A stretch of DNA of 64,000 bases, taken from NCBI GenBank assembly GCA_964016875.1, contig OZ024724.1, positions 18,704,501-18,768,500 of the forward strand, written 5' to 3'. The stretch comes from Fallopia convolvulus (lineage: Eukaryota > Streptophyta > Magnoliopsida > Caryophyllales > Polygonaceae). Positions 10,820-24,000 of this stretch are shown here, in pieces (positions within the stretch are counted from its first letter, which is position 1; the number at the start of each line of letters is the position of its first letter). Made by a program: the position numbers and the translations under genes. The notes under the pieces were generated by a model that saw nothing but the letters and a program-made list of their open reading frames with translations, was not told the DNA's origin and did no database searches.

Positions 10820-11837
10820 CACCTTCTTACAACCATGGTCGTTACCCATCAAAACGGTTCCACCATTCAAGGATTTATAAGAAGTGAACCACTTCCTGTT
10901 TGGGCTCATATGATAAGAGCATCCAGTATCTAAAATCCAATTGCTTGAATTTTCAGATGTTTCGTGACTGATAGAATAACATTCCACGTCCCAATCATCA
11001 GAAGCAATGCTAGCTTCTTTCTTTGCATTTTGATTTCCCTTATGCTTGTTGTTTTTGTTCTTTCCTTGTACCCGTTTATTTGGACAATCCTTCTTCCAAT
11101 GCCCAAGCTCACCACACTTGTAACAACGAGTTTCTGCTAGAGATCTAGATTTTGATCTAGACTTTTCCCTCTTGCTATTTCCTCGGTCATTACCCCTTCC
11201 TCTTGCAAACAAACCTTGTGCATGTTCATTGCTCGTACTAGTCATACCACTAGTGGCCACCTTTCGTAGATCATCAGCGAGAAGCGCTGTTCTAGTTTCA
11301 TCCATGGTCAGTGTCTCGCCCACAAGCATTAATGTTTGAACAAGATTCTCGAATGATTTCGGCAATGAAAGCAGAAGCATAAGAGCTTCATCTTCATCTT
11401 CAACCTTCACATCAATATCCTTCAAATTTGAAATTATCCTATCAATTTTGTTGATGTGATCACGGAGTGAAATTTCTTCCTCCATCTTGCAAGTATATAA
11501 CTATGACTTGAGATATATTCTGTTTGTAAGAATCTTCGTCATGAAATTTGTCTCCAACTTCACCCACACACCTGACGTAGTTTCCTCGTCGTCAACCATA
11601 AATGCGACATCTCTTTCAAGACATAGGATTATAGCAGTGCGTGCTTCTATATCGAGCTCATCCCAGTCAATATCCTTCATATCTTCGGGTTTCTTATCCT
11701 TACCCAACAACGCCTTGTGTAACTTTTGAGATATTAACAGATTTTTCATCTGCATCCTCCAATAGGAGAATCATTTTTCCCATTGAATTTCTCAATCTCA
11801 TACTTTCCAATTTAACAATTCCGCTCCTAGAAGCCAT
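10820..11837 (-). pseudogene. copia gag and protease start
   Basis: From ATG 11837 (minus) a copia gag reads through the UBN2-type region. A one-base frameshift near 11760 changes frame, and an in-frame TAG sits at 11501-11503; the same frame then continues at 11485. A CCHC knuckle CYKCGELGHWKKDC lies near 11100, followed by basic linker and the protease active site WILDTGCSYHMSP near 10915. The frame ends at the AthL-1 insertion at 10820. Gag packages RNA; protease matures the polyprotein. The stop and frameshift mark the copy as dead. Confidence 0.85.
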
Positions 11838-11880
11838 TGATTTCAAAATCGGACCTTGAACGCCTTAGACTTTTGATTTG

Positions 11881-11892
11881 GCTCTGATACCA
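11881..11892 (-). promoter_or_regulatory. copia primer binding site (initiator tRNA-Met)
   Basis: The minus strand reads TGGTATCAGAGC, the standard plant initiator-Met primer site, two bases from the LTR at 11895. Confidence 0.9.
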
Positions 11893-11894
11893 AC

Positions 11895-12417
11895 TGTTGA
11901 GCAGCCGCGGAAGCTTTGACTAATAGAGAATAATTAAGTTGGTATGAACACACAAGATTTAACGAGGTTCGACAAAATGTCTACGTCCTCGGGGTGGTAG
12001 GTTTCTTACTATACAAAGGAATAACACCGACAACTTGTACAAGCCACAAGTTTGTCGTATATAAGAGTATATTAGTTTACAAAGAAAAATAATCTCTCTG
12101 TGTATATCTCTCTTTTCTTTTGCAAAATGAAAAAACTATCATTTCTCTCTTCTACTTTCTTTTCTTTTGATTTCAGAAGATTGATATTTTTCTTTTTACT
12201 TTTCTCTCTTATATAGGAAAAATTCCTATTGTTCTCACCACACATGAAAGGGAAAATAGAAAATCCTATTGCTTGATTTTCTATTCTATTTTCATTGATG
12301 TGGCTTTAATTGATGAAAAATCCTATTTCTTCATTTTCTATTCTATTTTCATAGGAAAAATTCCTATTATCCTAGCATTCTCACAATATACTATCTAGCT
12401 TGCTATATACTCTAACA
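11895..12417 (-). repeat. copia 5' LTR
   Basis: 523 bp from TGTTGAGCAG to ATACTCTAACA. It is bounded on the left by the primer site and on the right by TCGTC and then the next element's target duplication. It contains AT-rich repeats of the type ATTTTCTATTCTATTTTC. The matching LTR is outside the window. Confidence 0.85.
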
Positions 12418-12427
12418 TCGTCAAGAT

Positions 12428-14792
12428 TGTAACACCCCGACTTCCGACGAGGCGCTACTAGGGAAATAGACCTTACAAGGTACTATTTATTAGGTTGACA
12501 ACTACACTGTAGGACCATACAACTCGGGCACGACGAGAAAAACATAATAAAACATCCAACCTTTATTTAATGAAAACTTAGAAAATCGTAAATATGCATG
12601 AATCCCCGAAAATGATAAATAATCAAATACGTCACAACGCCTACTGAAACTGAACTATCTGAACCAAAAGATAATAACCGAAACAAAATACCAACTCCGT
12701 CTAACAAATATTAAAATCAATATTCTAACTAATATAAATAACTAATATAAACCGATCCCACTATGACACGCGCTCTTTACCGCTCCGGCCCGCCATCTTG
12801 CCTCGGTTCCTGCACGGCTCCCTGATTCATACCTGGAACTGGAAAATATTCTCCGAAGGGTCAGTGTCTAATCTACCAAGCTAGAAAGAATATGGAAACT
12901 GTAGAACGCTTTAAAATTGTTTATCTATAGTCAGCATACAATTCCACAACCGCAATCATAACTCTAAAGACCAATACCTAAATTAGTTATATCAGTCACA
13001 CAAGTCACATACGCATTTACAATCACGGTCACACCACAATGCAATTCTTCCTTTTTCCACAATCCGTCTTCCAAGGCGCTCATCACCGCGCCGAGTGCAG
13101 AGGCAGGCCCTCCCACTCCACTTCCCAATCTCCCTTCTAACTCCGGGCTAAGCCTCCACTGGAGCGCTTGCCAAAAACACACAGATAATAATTTTCGTTT
13201 TAAGGGGTACGATTTTCCCAATCACACGGGTCAAAGTAGCCAACTCTTCCTCAACACCAGCTACGATGGGTCGTGTCGGAAACGGTGCCAACACAGAGAA
13301 AACGTTCCAAAATAATTGCCGATAAAACACATTTAAAATCATTAACGCACACAGCACACAAGGAGTTCAAATCAATTTAAAAGGTATTCGGGACTAGTTC
13401 CCCAAACCCGTCCTACAATATCGATACGCAATCTAACAAGGGAGAAAAGAACCGAGCAAGTTGAAAAACGACTTACCTCGAATGAAGAATTCCTGCCACG
13501 ACCGAACCTAAAGCTTAAACAGAAGCGGTTCCCTAAAAAGTTTAACAAGCAATACTCAGTACGACAACCTCCTAATGCAAGAAGTTATGGAAACCATAGC
13601 CCATTTATTTCATACCTATCTTATAACTTAACTATTATAATAACTTAACTATCCTAATGTCCATAATTTCCTTATAACCAAATAAACTCAACTAACCCTC
13701 GGTCAGATTCCTTATTTACACCAAACTTGAGTTAGCTTACACTAACTAAGGACATCTACGTCACTAACTAGTTACGTTCACACCATCGGAACCCACTTGA
13801 TCAAACATAAATATATAACCATACTCACGAACACCCTTAACATATTTATATTTAAACTTTGTAATTAACCCATTTAAAAAAAAGAACACCTCCTCCAGTT
13901 GACCTTTGACAATTTCGGTCCACTCTCGAACAACGCCTCCCCGACCCCTCCTACAAACGATCGGAAACCTACCCACGTTGAAAACTCACCGGTTAAAACC
14001 AAATTCGAACCCCGCCCGACTCACCGGGTCCCTAGCCCAAACTCTAGAACCCCCCACCAACAACGAAGCAGAAGAAGATCGGTAGGCTTACCGGCGATGC
14101 TGGTTTTATCGACGTAGTTTAACCGAATCGGATCTCGGAAGTCCGGCCTGAACCGGCGGCTGCAAGTTAGTGCAAATTGTCGGGTCGTTGATGGCGGCGA
14201 ATACCGCTCACGGGCTTCTACCGGTGCTAGTTACGGAAAGGTAACGAGGGAGAGGGGTCGATCTTAGCTCCACAAGTTCAATTTTGGTGATCGGTCTTGA
14301 CCGGTTTTTATGATCTCCAAACGTCGGTGGCCACAATATAACAAAGAGTGTGGATAGAATTTTTGTTAAGTTTGAAAAGATAAATAACAATTAGGATGGG
14401 ATTTGGCTTCCAAACCCGATCGTGAGATCCCAATACATGAGATTGGCTAACTAGATAAAATTTATCTATTAGGATATATGATCGGATTTACTAGATGATA
14501 TAAGATTGAGTGGTTGGGCTAGAACTCTTTTAGATTTGATTAATTAAGGTTAAAGTAAGAGAATTACTTGATTGCTTTAAAGATAGGATCGAAAGAGTTG
14601 AAAAAAAATATTTACTTAATTAATTAGTTAGCTAACTATTAGGTAGAAAGAATAATTGTATAAAGGATTTTAAGGAATAATTCTAATAGTTTAATTATAC
14701 CGATGTCACTTGCGGGCGAAGATTTCGACTACTGGTAACCCGAGAAATTTGCTTTTCCGCCCTATACGGAAATACGGAATCCGAATATTACA
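12428..14792 (-). repeat. LTR, left copy, of the gag-only gypsy element
   Basis: 2365 bp. Positions 13091-13178 (reverse strand) share a recognisable block with 54852-54947 of the solo LTR: a GGCAAG-GCTCCAGTGGA motif followed by GGGAGGGCC-GCCTCTGCACTC. This copy has 54 bases (about 14180-14233) absent from the right LTR. Confidence 0.9.
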
Positions 14793-14807
14793 TACTACCC
14801 CCCTTAC
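14793..14807 (-). promoter_or_regulatory. polypurine tract of the gag-only element
   Basis: The minus strand reads GTAAGGGGGGTAGTA and abuts the left (3') LTR. Confidence 0.75.
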
Positions 14808-15188
14808 GAAAGTTTCGTCCCGAAACTTATATTTTAAAGGAAACGATAAACTATATCTCGAGGTTTCACAAACCTCTCCGCCTAAAACAAAGGGTTCGTC
14901 CTCGAACCGGAATTCAATAGTCAAATAAAACATTACATATCTAGAATATGCAACAAAGAAGCTAAGCAGTCATCCATCAATCCAAAAGAAACAATCCCGT
15001 TTTCAAGAACAACGTCCACACAAAACAATTATTCGAGCAACAATCAATAAAATAAACAGTCATAAACAAAGCAACAAAATCCCGATTCAAACAACCGAAC
15101 AAACCTAATGAACAACTAAAGGTCCCCATGTCCTGAAAAACTAAACTACTAGTAGCTAAACCATACTATCAACCGACAATTAGAAATC
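14808..15188 (-). other. non-coding 3' part of the gag-only element
   Basis: This segment between the polypurine tract and gag shows no domain. In a complete relative, protease and pol would lie here. Confidence 0.5.
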
Positions 15189-16679
15189 TCAAGCTAGGTC
15201 GTCGGGTGGAGCGAAGACATCCGATCCTTCCATTCCCTTCATCTCAAACACTCGAGTAGGAACTACGCCAGTGTTACTAGCTCCTGCACTCCGAGCAACA
15301 CTCTGATCTGGTGTCTGCCGTGCTGGTGGCCGATGATGGGCTCCCCGATTTCCCGTCCCCGGTACCGATCCCTGCGAAGGCGCGCCAACCGTACAAAACC
15401 TTTGAAGATGTCCGGGCTTCCCACATGTAAAACAATCCTTCACTAAACTAGGACACTGGTTCCTCAAGTGCTCAGCGCTTCCACAGTTGTAGCATTGTCT
15501 TTGATTCCCGGCAGCCCGACTCTAATGTGATCGTTCTTGGCGTCCCGCTGGCGAGAACTCTAGTCTACTCTGCGGGTACTGTCTAGACTGATCGTCACCC
15601 TTAGAAGTCGCTGCAGTTGCCATTTTCCGTCTCTTACCCCCTCCTACCTGAGCATCCACCTGTTCCGGCCTCAGAGTGGCCATAGCATACGCCAAAGCAG
15701 ACTGTTGAACCTCTCCCAACGTCGCGAGTCAGAGACCAGACACATAGGCACGTAAATGCGGCTGCAACCTTTTCAGGAAGGTCGCAATCTTCAACTCTTC
15801 AGTAGGGGCAGCATTTGGCACCGCTGCCAACTCTTGCTGAAACTTCAGAATAGTCTCAGATACTGTGATATTTTCGGGTCCAGCATCCCGAAAAGCAGCC
15901 TCCCGAGTCGCCCTCACCACCGGAGGACAATACTGATCTCGAATCCGCCTCTCAAACTCCTCGAAAGTCACCTCATTTCGGTGGTCCCTACACAATTCCC
16001 ACCAGTCAAAAGCACTCTACTGTAGCAAACTCTGTACTAAGGACATATTCCGCTCCTCCGGTGCCTTAATGGAGTCCAACGCGGATTTCACCCTCCTCAA
16101 CCACTGCTCTACGTCAGAATCCTGAGCTCCAGCAAAGTTCGGCACTCCAGTCTTCCTAAACTCCGCGAGCCATTTGTCAGGCTGAGGCTCGCGATACTGT
16201 CTCCTCGGTTCGACCACATGATCAGCTACTACTGGTCCTCGCGAATCTGGCATTGCTCCTAGCTGGGCAGCCAAAACAGAGCCTGGTCCTGGTGCCCTTC
16301 TCTCAACCTCTTGTTGCCCCACAACTACGTTCAAATTCGGTGCAGCTCCTGCCCCCATTAAAGTCTGCAACAACAGCTGGATTGCAGCGTTCACCTCTGA
16401 GGCCAGTCCTGCTGGTGGCACTCCTCCTCCTACCTGAGCCCCGTTTGCTGGGAGAACACCTCCAGCGACAGATGCGTTATCCTCTCGATGAACAGCAGCA
16501 GCCACATCCTGACTCTCAGCAACCTCCTCCTGATTGATATCATGTTGTACCTCTGGCTCAGCATCTACATGGGCCTCTCCTCTACCCCTGCCACGACCTC
16601 CTCCTCGGCCTCTACCGCGGCCTCTTCTGCGGCCTCTTCCGTTAGCTTCAGCAGCTCTAGCTCTGGTTGGTGGGGCCAT
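15189..16679 (-). pseudogene. chromovirus-type gag with several in-frame stops
   Basis: ATG 16679 opens a frame beginning MAPPTRARAAEANGRG and a long Arg/Gly tract, very like the start at 36057. The retrotransposon gag domain follows (WLRRVKSALDS; FEEFERRIRDQYCPP). In-frame stops occur at about 16017, 15727 and 15520, yet the same sense continues each time. A CCHC knuckle CFTCGKPGHLQRFC lies near 15400-15440. Gag would assemble particles that package RNA. Stops in an otherwise conserved frame mean the copy was probably made from already defective RNA carried by another gag. Confidence 0.82.
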
Positions 16680-16916
16680 CTATAATAGAAAGTCCCACAG
16701 TCAAAACTTAAATATTCTATTTATCAACCTAATCCTTACTATTCTACGTGAGGTCCTTCAGCTGATAGGGCGGAGTCGCGACGTGTCACCTACCCCCCCC
16801 CCTATATGCACATGTCTACCCCAGAAAAACATTTGAAAACACCGGCCGGTTTTGGTTTTAAGTTGGACCTCGGGTACTCTTTGTTGGTCAGTTCCATGTG
16901 CCCTGTTGTCAACCTC

Positions 16917-16928
16917 GCTCTGATACCA
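16917..16928 (-). promoter_or_regulatory. primer binding site (initiator tRNA-Met)
   Basis: Minus strand TGGTATCAGAGC, three bases from the right LTR at 16932. Confidence 0.9.
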
Positions 16929-16931
16929 ATT

Positions 16932-19242
16932 TGTAACACCCCGACTTCCGACGAGGCGCTACTAGGGAAATAGACCTTACAAGGTACTATTTATTAGGTT
17001 GACAACTACACTGTAGGACCTTACAACTCGGGCACGACGAGAAAAACATAATAAAACATCCAACCTTTATTTAATGAAAACTTAGAAAAACGTAATTATG
17101 CATGAATCCCCGAAAATGATAAATAATCAAATACGTTACAACGCCTACTGAAACTGAACTATCTGAACCAAAAGATAATAACCGAAATAAAATACCAACT
17201 CCGTCTAACAAATATTAAAATCAATATTCTAACTAATATAAATAACTAATATAAACCGATCCCACTATGACACGCGCTCTTTACCGCTCCGGCCCGCCAT
17301 CTTGCCTCGGTTCCTGCACGGCTCCCTGATTCATACCTGGAACAGGAAAATATTCCCCGAAGGGTCAGTGTCTAATCTACCAAGCTAGAAAGAATATGGA
17401 AACTGTAGAACGCTTTAAAATTGTTTATCTATAGTCAGCATACAATTCCACAACCGCAATCATAACTCTAAAGACCAATACCTAAATTAGTTATATCAGT
17501 CACACAAGTCACATATGCATTTACAATCACAGTCACACCACAATGCAATTCTTCCTTTGTCCACAATCCGTCTTCCAAGGCGCTCATCACCGCGCCGAGT
17601 GCAGAGGCAGGCCCTCCCACTCCACTTCCCAATCTCCCTTCTAACTCCGGGCTAAGCCTCCACTGGAGCGCTTGCCAAAAACACACAGATAATAATTTTC
17701 GTTTTAAGGGGTACGATTTTCCCAATCACACCGGTCAAAGTAGCCAACTCTTCCTCAACACCAGCTACGATGGGCCGTGTCGGAAACGGTACCAACACAG
17801 AGAAAACGTTCCAAAATAATTGCCGATAAAACATTTAAAATCATTAACGCACACAGCACACAAGGAGTTCAAATCAATTTAAAAGGTATTCGGGACTAGT
17901 TCCCAAAACCCGTCCTACAATATCGATACGCAATCTAACAAGGGAGAAAAGAACCGAGCAAGTCGAAAAACGACTTACCTCGAATGAAGAATTCCTGCCA
18001 CGACCGAACCTAAAGCTTGAACAGAAGCGGTTCCCTAAAAAGTTTAACGAGCAATACTCAGTACGACAACCTCCTAATGCAAGAAGTTATGGAAACCATA
18101 GCCCATTTATTTCATACCTATCTTATAACTTAACTATTATAATAACTTAACTATCCTAATGTCCATAATTTCCTTATAACCAAATAAACTCAACTAACCC
18201 TCGGTCAGATTCCTTATTTACACCAAACTTGAGTTAGCTTACACTAACTAAGGACATCTACGTCACTAACTAGTTACGTTCACACCATCGGAACCCACTT
18301 GATCAAACATAAATATATAACCATACTCATGAACACCCTTAACATATCTATATTTAAACTTTGTAATTAACCCATTTAAAAAAAAGAACACCTCCTCCAG
18401 TTGACCTTTGACAATTTCGGTCCACTCTCGAACAACGCCTCCCCGACCCCTCCTACAAACGATCGGAAACCTACCCACGTTGAAAACTCACCGGTTAAAA
18501 CCAAATTCGAACCCCGCCCGACTCACCGGGTCCCTAGCCCAAACTCTAGAACCCCCCACCAACAACGAAGCAGAAGAAGATCGGTAGGCTTACCGGCGAT
18601 GCTGGTTTTATCGACGTAGTTTAACCGAATCGGATCTCGGAAGTCCGGCCTGAACCGGCGGCTGCAAGTTAGTGCAAATTGCGGAAAGGTAACGAGGGAG
18701 AGGGGTCGATCTTAGCTCCACAAGTTCAATTTTGGCGATCGGTCTTGACCGGTTTTTATGATCTCCAAACGTCGGTGGCCACAATATATAACAAAGAGTG
18801 TGGATAGAATTTTTGTTAAGTTTGATAAGATAAATAACAATTAGGATGGGATTTGGCTTCCAAACCCGATCGTGAGATCCCAATACATGAGATTGGCTAA
18901 CTAGATAAAATTTATCTATTAGGATATATGATCGAATTTACTAGATGATATAAGATTGAGTGGTTGGGCTAGAACTCTTTTAGATTTGATTAATTAAGGT
19001 TAAAGTAAAAGAATTACTTGATTGCTTTAAAGATAGGATCGAAAGAGTTGAAAAAAAATATTTACTTAATTAATTAGTTAGCTAACTATTAGGTAGAAAG
19101 AATAATTGTATAAAGGATTTTAAGGAATAATTCTGATAGTTTAATTATACCGATGTCACTTGCGGGCGAAGATTTCGACTACTGGTAACCCGAGAAATTT
19201 GCTTTTCCGCCCTAGACGGAAATACGGAATTCGAATATTACA
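16932..19242 (-). repeat. LTR, right copy, of the gag-only gypsy element
   Basis: 2311 bp, nearly identical to 12428-14792 apart from a missing 54-bp segment near 18680 and scattered single changes. AAGAT follows at 19243-19247. Confidence 0.9.
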
Positions 19243-19247
19243 AAGAT

Positions 19248-20110
19248 TTTTAGCTAAGCATCCTTCTGTTTTTGTTCCTTGTTAAACAAAGCAAATCCAT
19301 GATTTTTTTAAATAATAGATGAAAGAAATAAACAGGGAAAAACTGCAAAACATATCCATGATTTTTGTTCCTGACTCTGATTTTAGTAAACTTGGTTATC
19401 GGCTTTATGACTGAATTGTGGTTTTTTAGAAAATTTACCACTTGAAAATTCAATTCTGTTAGGTTTATATCTTATGCTGTGAAATTTTCTTCCCTACGAA
19501 CAGTTTTTGTTCCCCCATTTCTAACTCTTATACTACTATGCAGGTTATTGGTGCAGCTACATTGGCATAAAACAAGCCAGCAAATTTGCAGAGGAACATC
19601 CTTTCGATAATCAATGTAATATGAGTAGATATATTATGAGGTGATTCAAGAAAGACTCTAGAAAGGAGTCAAACAACTTATCATTGAAGCCAATGTAAGG
19701 ATTCTAATAAATTTAGTGTTATGACTTGTATAGTTCCAGTTGTAAAGTAAAACCCTCGTTAAAAATTAAGTCAAGTGTTTAGAGCTCTCCATTAATTAGT
19801 TAAGAAAATAGGTAGAGTTCTTATTTGGGTCGGTATAGCTCAGTTGTGGGCCCATATTTGAATTTCTATAGTTTTTCTTGAATAAGTTAATGGGTCGACT
19901 TAACTTGAATTTTTTAACTTGTTAGCCAAAGCTAAGGTTAAGTAGTTCAAGGAGCAAGTGTTGGATATATATTTCATGGATTTGATTTATAGGCGAGAGA
20001 GCCATCCGACAGATACTGGAAATTGCATGCAATTGTAATTGGCAAAGTAAAGGCCTACCTAATGAATCTAGTTTGTAGGTACAACCAAAGTCGTGTGCAA
20101 ACTAGACGAG
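19248..20110. other. unassigned sequence between two retrotransposons
   Basis: I recognise no TE domain. A T-rich run ending in TACTATGCAG before GTTATTGGTGCAGC (about 19546) looks like an intron acceptor and the start of a short exon that would end at TAA after eight codons. This could be the last exon of a gene broken by the insertions on both sides, but there is not enough sequence to name it. Confidence 0.25.
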
Positions 20111-20280
20111 TTGGGGTTTCAGTCCCGCTAGAGAAATTAAGCAACAAAATTCTCCGAGATCATTAGTGAGGGCTATTGATTTTGAATAAATAGTGGGAGT
20201 TTCAAATTATTATAAAAGTCCTTTTTTTTAAAATATTTGGTATGCTTATTTATCTTCTGTGCATTGTTGATGTAGATATC

Positions 20281-21070
20281 ATGACAAGTAACAGTTATGG
20301 AACTTTAACATTGCGACACATCCTGGACAAGGAAAATTTGCTTAGTGGACCAAACTATCTTGAATGGCTCAGGAAACTGAAAATCGTTTTGAGACATGAA
20401 AGAAAGTTGTATGTCCTAGAAGAAGTAGAGTCGATTGCACCGATGCCCCAGAGGCCGAAGTAAAGGCCTATGAGAAATTCACGGAGGATCAGATAGATGT
20501 AGAATGCATCATGATGTCTGCAATGGTTCATAAATTGCAGAAGCAACATGATGGCATGAGTGTCAGGGAAATTGATGCTCATCTACGTGATCTGTTCCAA
20601 GAGAATGCAAGGGTTGAGCGTTATAATACCTTTAGAGCCCTATTTAATTGCAAGATGCAAGAAGGTAGCCCAGTGGAGACTCATGTCCTGAAAATCATCG
20701 GGTTCATAGAGCGACTCGAAAACTTGGGTGTAGCTATGGATCAAGATTTAACAATGGATCTCGTCTTGTCATCATTGCTGGAGAGTTTTTCTCAGTTTAT
20801 CATGAATTTCAATATGAATAACATGTAGAAAACTCTACCAGATATTTTGGCTATGCTAAGAACTGCTGAAAAGGACATTAAAACGTGAAAACCAGCAAAG
20901 CAATCTTCACTAGTTCTCAATGTGAACAAGAACAAGAGAAAGGGCAAGGGAAAAGAGAATCCCAAGGCCAATAATGTGAAGATAGAAAACAAGCCAAATA
21001 AAGGGGTGCAGAAACCTGTAGTTGAGGAGAAAGAAGCTATATGTTTCCATTGTGGCAAGAAGGGTCACTA
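20281..21070 (+). pseudogene. copia gag with stops
   Basis: Gag starts at ATG 20281. A frameshift near 20440 moves the frame to the one read from 20464 to 20828, which contains the UBN2-type gag core. In-frame stops lie at 20826 and about 20886. The CCHC knuckle CFHCGKKGH*KRNC near 21050 has a stop codon inside it. The start is chosen by similarity to copia gag proteins that begin shortly after the leader. Confidence 0.78.
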
Positions 21071-24000
21071 GAAGAGGAATTGCACAATCTTCTTAGAGAA
21101 GAAAAACAAGGATGTTGGACCTTCACGTATCTTAGTTGAGTGTAGTATGTCTATTTCTACTTCATGGGTATTGGATACCGCCTGTTTTTCTCACATTTGT
21201 GTGAATTTGCAGGGACTAAGTAGGTGCAGAAGGCTTTCCAAAGGCGAGGTGGATATACGAGGTGCTAATGGAAAAAGGATTACTACTTTAGCCGTCGGGA
21301 CTTATTCTATCACTTTGCCGAGTTGATTAGTTTTAAATTTGAACAATTGTTATTATGTTCCTAGTTCTACCAAGAATATTATTTCAGTTCCGGTTTTGGA
21401 TATTGAAGGTTTTACATTTGAGTATGGAAATCGAACTTTTTCGTTTTACTTGAATGGTTTGTTATATGGTAATGGAATATTATATAATGGTTTATATCTT
21501 TTGAACTTAGAAAAGCCAGTATCATGCATCACTGAAAAGAAACAGAAAAAGGATGACTCAAATGCTACCTATTTATGGCACTGTAGACTTGGTCATGTAA
21601 ACGAGAAACGCATCGCTAAACTTCATTCTGAAGGCTATTTGGATTCTTTTGAATTTGAATCCATAGATAGATGTGAAGCGTGTTTACAAGGAAAAATGGC
21701 TAAGGCACCTTTTACCAAGAAAGGTAAGAGAGTTGGAGAGCTGTTAGAGCTCATACACAGTGATGTGTGTGGACCTTTATCAACTTAAGCCAGAGATGGC
21801 TATTCTTACTTCGTGACGTTCACAGATGATTTAAGTAGATATGGATATGTTTATTTAATAAGGAACAAGTCAAAGACCTTTGATAAGTTCAAAGAGTTCA
21901 AAAACGAGGTAGAGAATCAACTTGGCAAGAAAATAAAGGCTCTTCGATTAGATCGAGGTGGTGAATATTTAAGCCAAGAGTTTATTGATTACCTTAAGGA
22001 GTGTGGAATAGTTTCACAACTAACTCCTCCTGGAACACCAGAATGGAATGGAGTTTCATAAAGGAGGAATCACACTCTTTTAGATATGGTAAGATCAATG
22101 ATGAGTCATGCAAGTCTTCCATTGACATTTTGGGGTTACACTTTGGAAATAGCAATCCACACACTTAACCGTGTTCCAACCAAGGCAGTAGATAAGACAC
22201 CATATGAGATTTGGCGAGGTCACAAGCCTAATATGTCTTATCTCAAAGTATGGGGTTGTGAAGCTTATGTGAAGAGCGCATACTCAGATAAGCTTGCAGC
22301 CAAGTCTATTAAATGCAATTTTGTTGGATATCCTAAGAAAACTAAAGGATATTACTTTTACGTTCCCAATGAGCACAAGGTTATTGTTGCTAGGTATGCT
22401 ACTTTCTTGGAAAGAGAGTTCATCTCTAAAGATAGTAGTGGGAGTAAGGTAAGTCTTAAGGAAATTCAAGATTCAACTAATGAGTTGGAACAAGAGCAAT
22501 TGGTTAGGCCATCCCAGCTAGAACCTGAGATTGTAGAAATGCAAGAGTTACGTAGGTCCTCAAGAGTGCGAAAGGAACCAGAGAGAATGAGCCTTATCGT
22601 CACTGAGCATGGTGAAGTTTTGCTCATCGAGAATGATGATGAGCCTTCAACCTACAAGGAAGCTTTAGCTTCACCAGATTACGAGAAATGGCTAAAAGCC
22701 ATGAATTCTGAAATGGACTCCATGTACACCATCGAAGTATGGGAGTTGGTGGATGCACCAATTGGGGTTAAACCTGTTGGGTGCAAGTGGATCTTTAAAA
22801 AGAAGACAGACATGGATGGTAATATTAGTACCTATAAAGCAAGGTTGGTTGCAAAAGGTTTTACTCAACGTTATGGAATTGACTATGATAAGACCTTTTC
22901 ACCGGTAGCCATGCAAAATTCTATCAGGATTTTGCTTACAATAGCAGCTTACTATGACTTTGAGATTTGGCAGATGGACGTGAAAACCGCTTTCCTAAAT
23001 CAGAAGTTAATAGAGAAAGTTTACATGGAACAACCTTCAAGGTTTGACACGTCTACAAGTACAAATAAGGTTTGTCAATTGAAGAGATCCATTTATGGAT
23101 TAAAGCAAGCGTCTCGGAGTTGGAATCTGAGATTTGATGATGCAGTCAAGGAATCTGGCTTCATTAGAAATTCAGAAGAACCTTGCGTTTATAAAAAGGT
23201 TAGTGGGAGCACATTAGTGTTTCTAGTTTTGTATGTGGATGATATTCTCCTCATCGGGAATGACTAGCCATTCTTGGAATCTACCAAGGCATGGTTGTGC
23301 AAGTGCTTCTCCATGAAGGACCTAGGTGAAGCAACCTATATCTTAGGAATTAAGATACACCGAGATAGGTCTAAAAGGCTGCTTGGTCTAAGTCAAGGCA
23401 CGTACATTGATAAGATCTTGAATAGATATAAGATGCAAGATTCCAAGAGAGGACTTTTTCCCTTGTCACATGGTGTACGTCTCTCTAAGCAGATGTGTCC
23501 AAAGACACAACAAGAGAGAGACAGAATGAGTAATGTACCTTACGCTTCTGCGATTGGGTCCATTATGTACACTATGACATGTACACGGCCTGATGTCTCG
23601 TATGCAATAAGTATGGCGGGTAGATATCAGTCTGATCCATGTGAAGGTCACTGGAGTGCTGTTAAGACTACTCTCAAATATTTGAGAAGAACCAAAGATC
23701 AAGTTTTAGTCTATGGGGAGAAGAGGAGCTGGTGGTCAGAGGTTATACTGATGCTAGTTTTCAAACAGATCAAGATGATCTAAAGTCGCAAATGGGTTAT
23801 GTGTTTTGCCTAAACGGTGGAGCTGTTTGTTGGAAGAGTTCCAAACAAGATACAATTGCTGACTCTACGGCAGAATCCGAGTATATAGCAACTTCGGAAG
23901 CAGCTAAGGAAGCAGTTTGGATCAAGAACTTCATTACAAAGCTTGGAGTGGTTCCTAGCATTGAAGGTCCAGTTAGATTGTACTGTGACAATAATGCAGT

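Larger units (their letters stand above)
1..12417 (-). mobile_element. Ty1/copia LTR retrotransposon, left end outside window, split by a nested element
   Basis: The element reads right to left: LTR (11895-12417), initiator-Met primer site, gag and protease (10820-11837), then GAG-pre-integrase and integrase (1-785). Reverse transcriptase, RNase H and the other LTR would lie left of position 1. The two coding parts are separated by AthL-1 at 786-10814, which inserted between protease and GAG-pre-integrase; ATGTC is repeated on both sides (781-785 and 10815-10819), and the copia coding sense resumes across the gap. A frameshift and an in-frame stop in gag show that this copy is inactive. Its expected right-hand target duplication would be TCGTC at 12418-12422, but the partner copy is not in the window. 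Confidence 0.9.
12428..19242 (-). mobile_element. gag-only gypsy (chromovirus-like) element with long LTRs
   Basis: LTRs at 12428-14792 and 16932-19242 both run TGTAACACCC...GAATATTACA. The target duplication is AAGAT at 12423-12427 and 19243-19247. The 2.1-kb internal part carries an initiator-Met primer site, a gag relic and a polypurine tract, and no protease, reverse transcriptase or integrase. This is the layout called TR-GAG in plants. Its gag resembles that of the pol-bearing element starting at 35517, so that family could have supplied enzymes. It inserted only five bases outside the copia LTR. LTRs differ mainly by a 54-bp gap. Confidence 0.9.

Noticed and set aside
19825..19875. SINE head (GGTATAGCTCAGTTGTGGGC)
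   Set aside because: A partial A-box resemblance only; no B-box, tail or target duplication follows.
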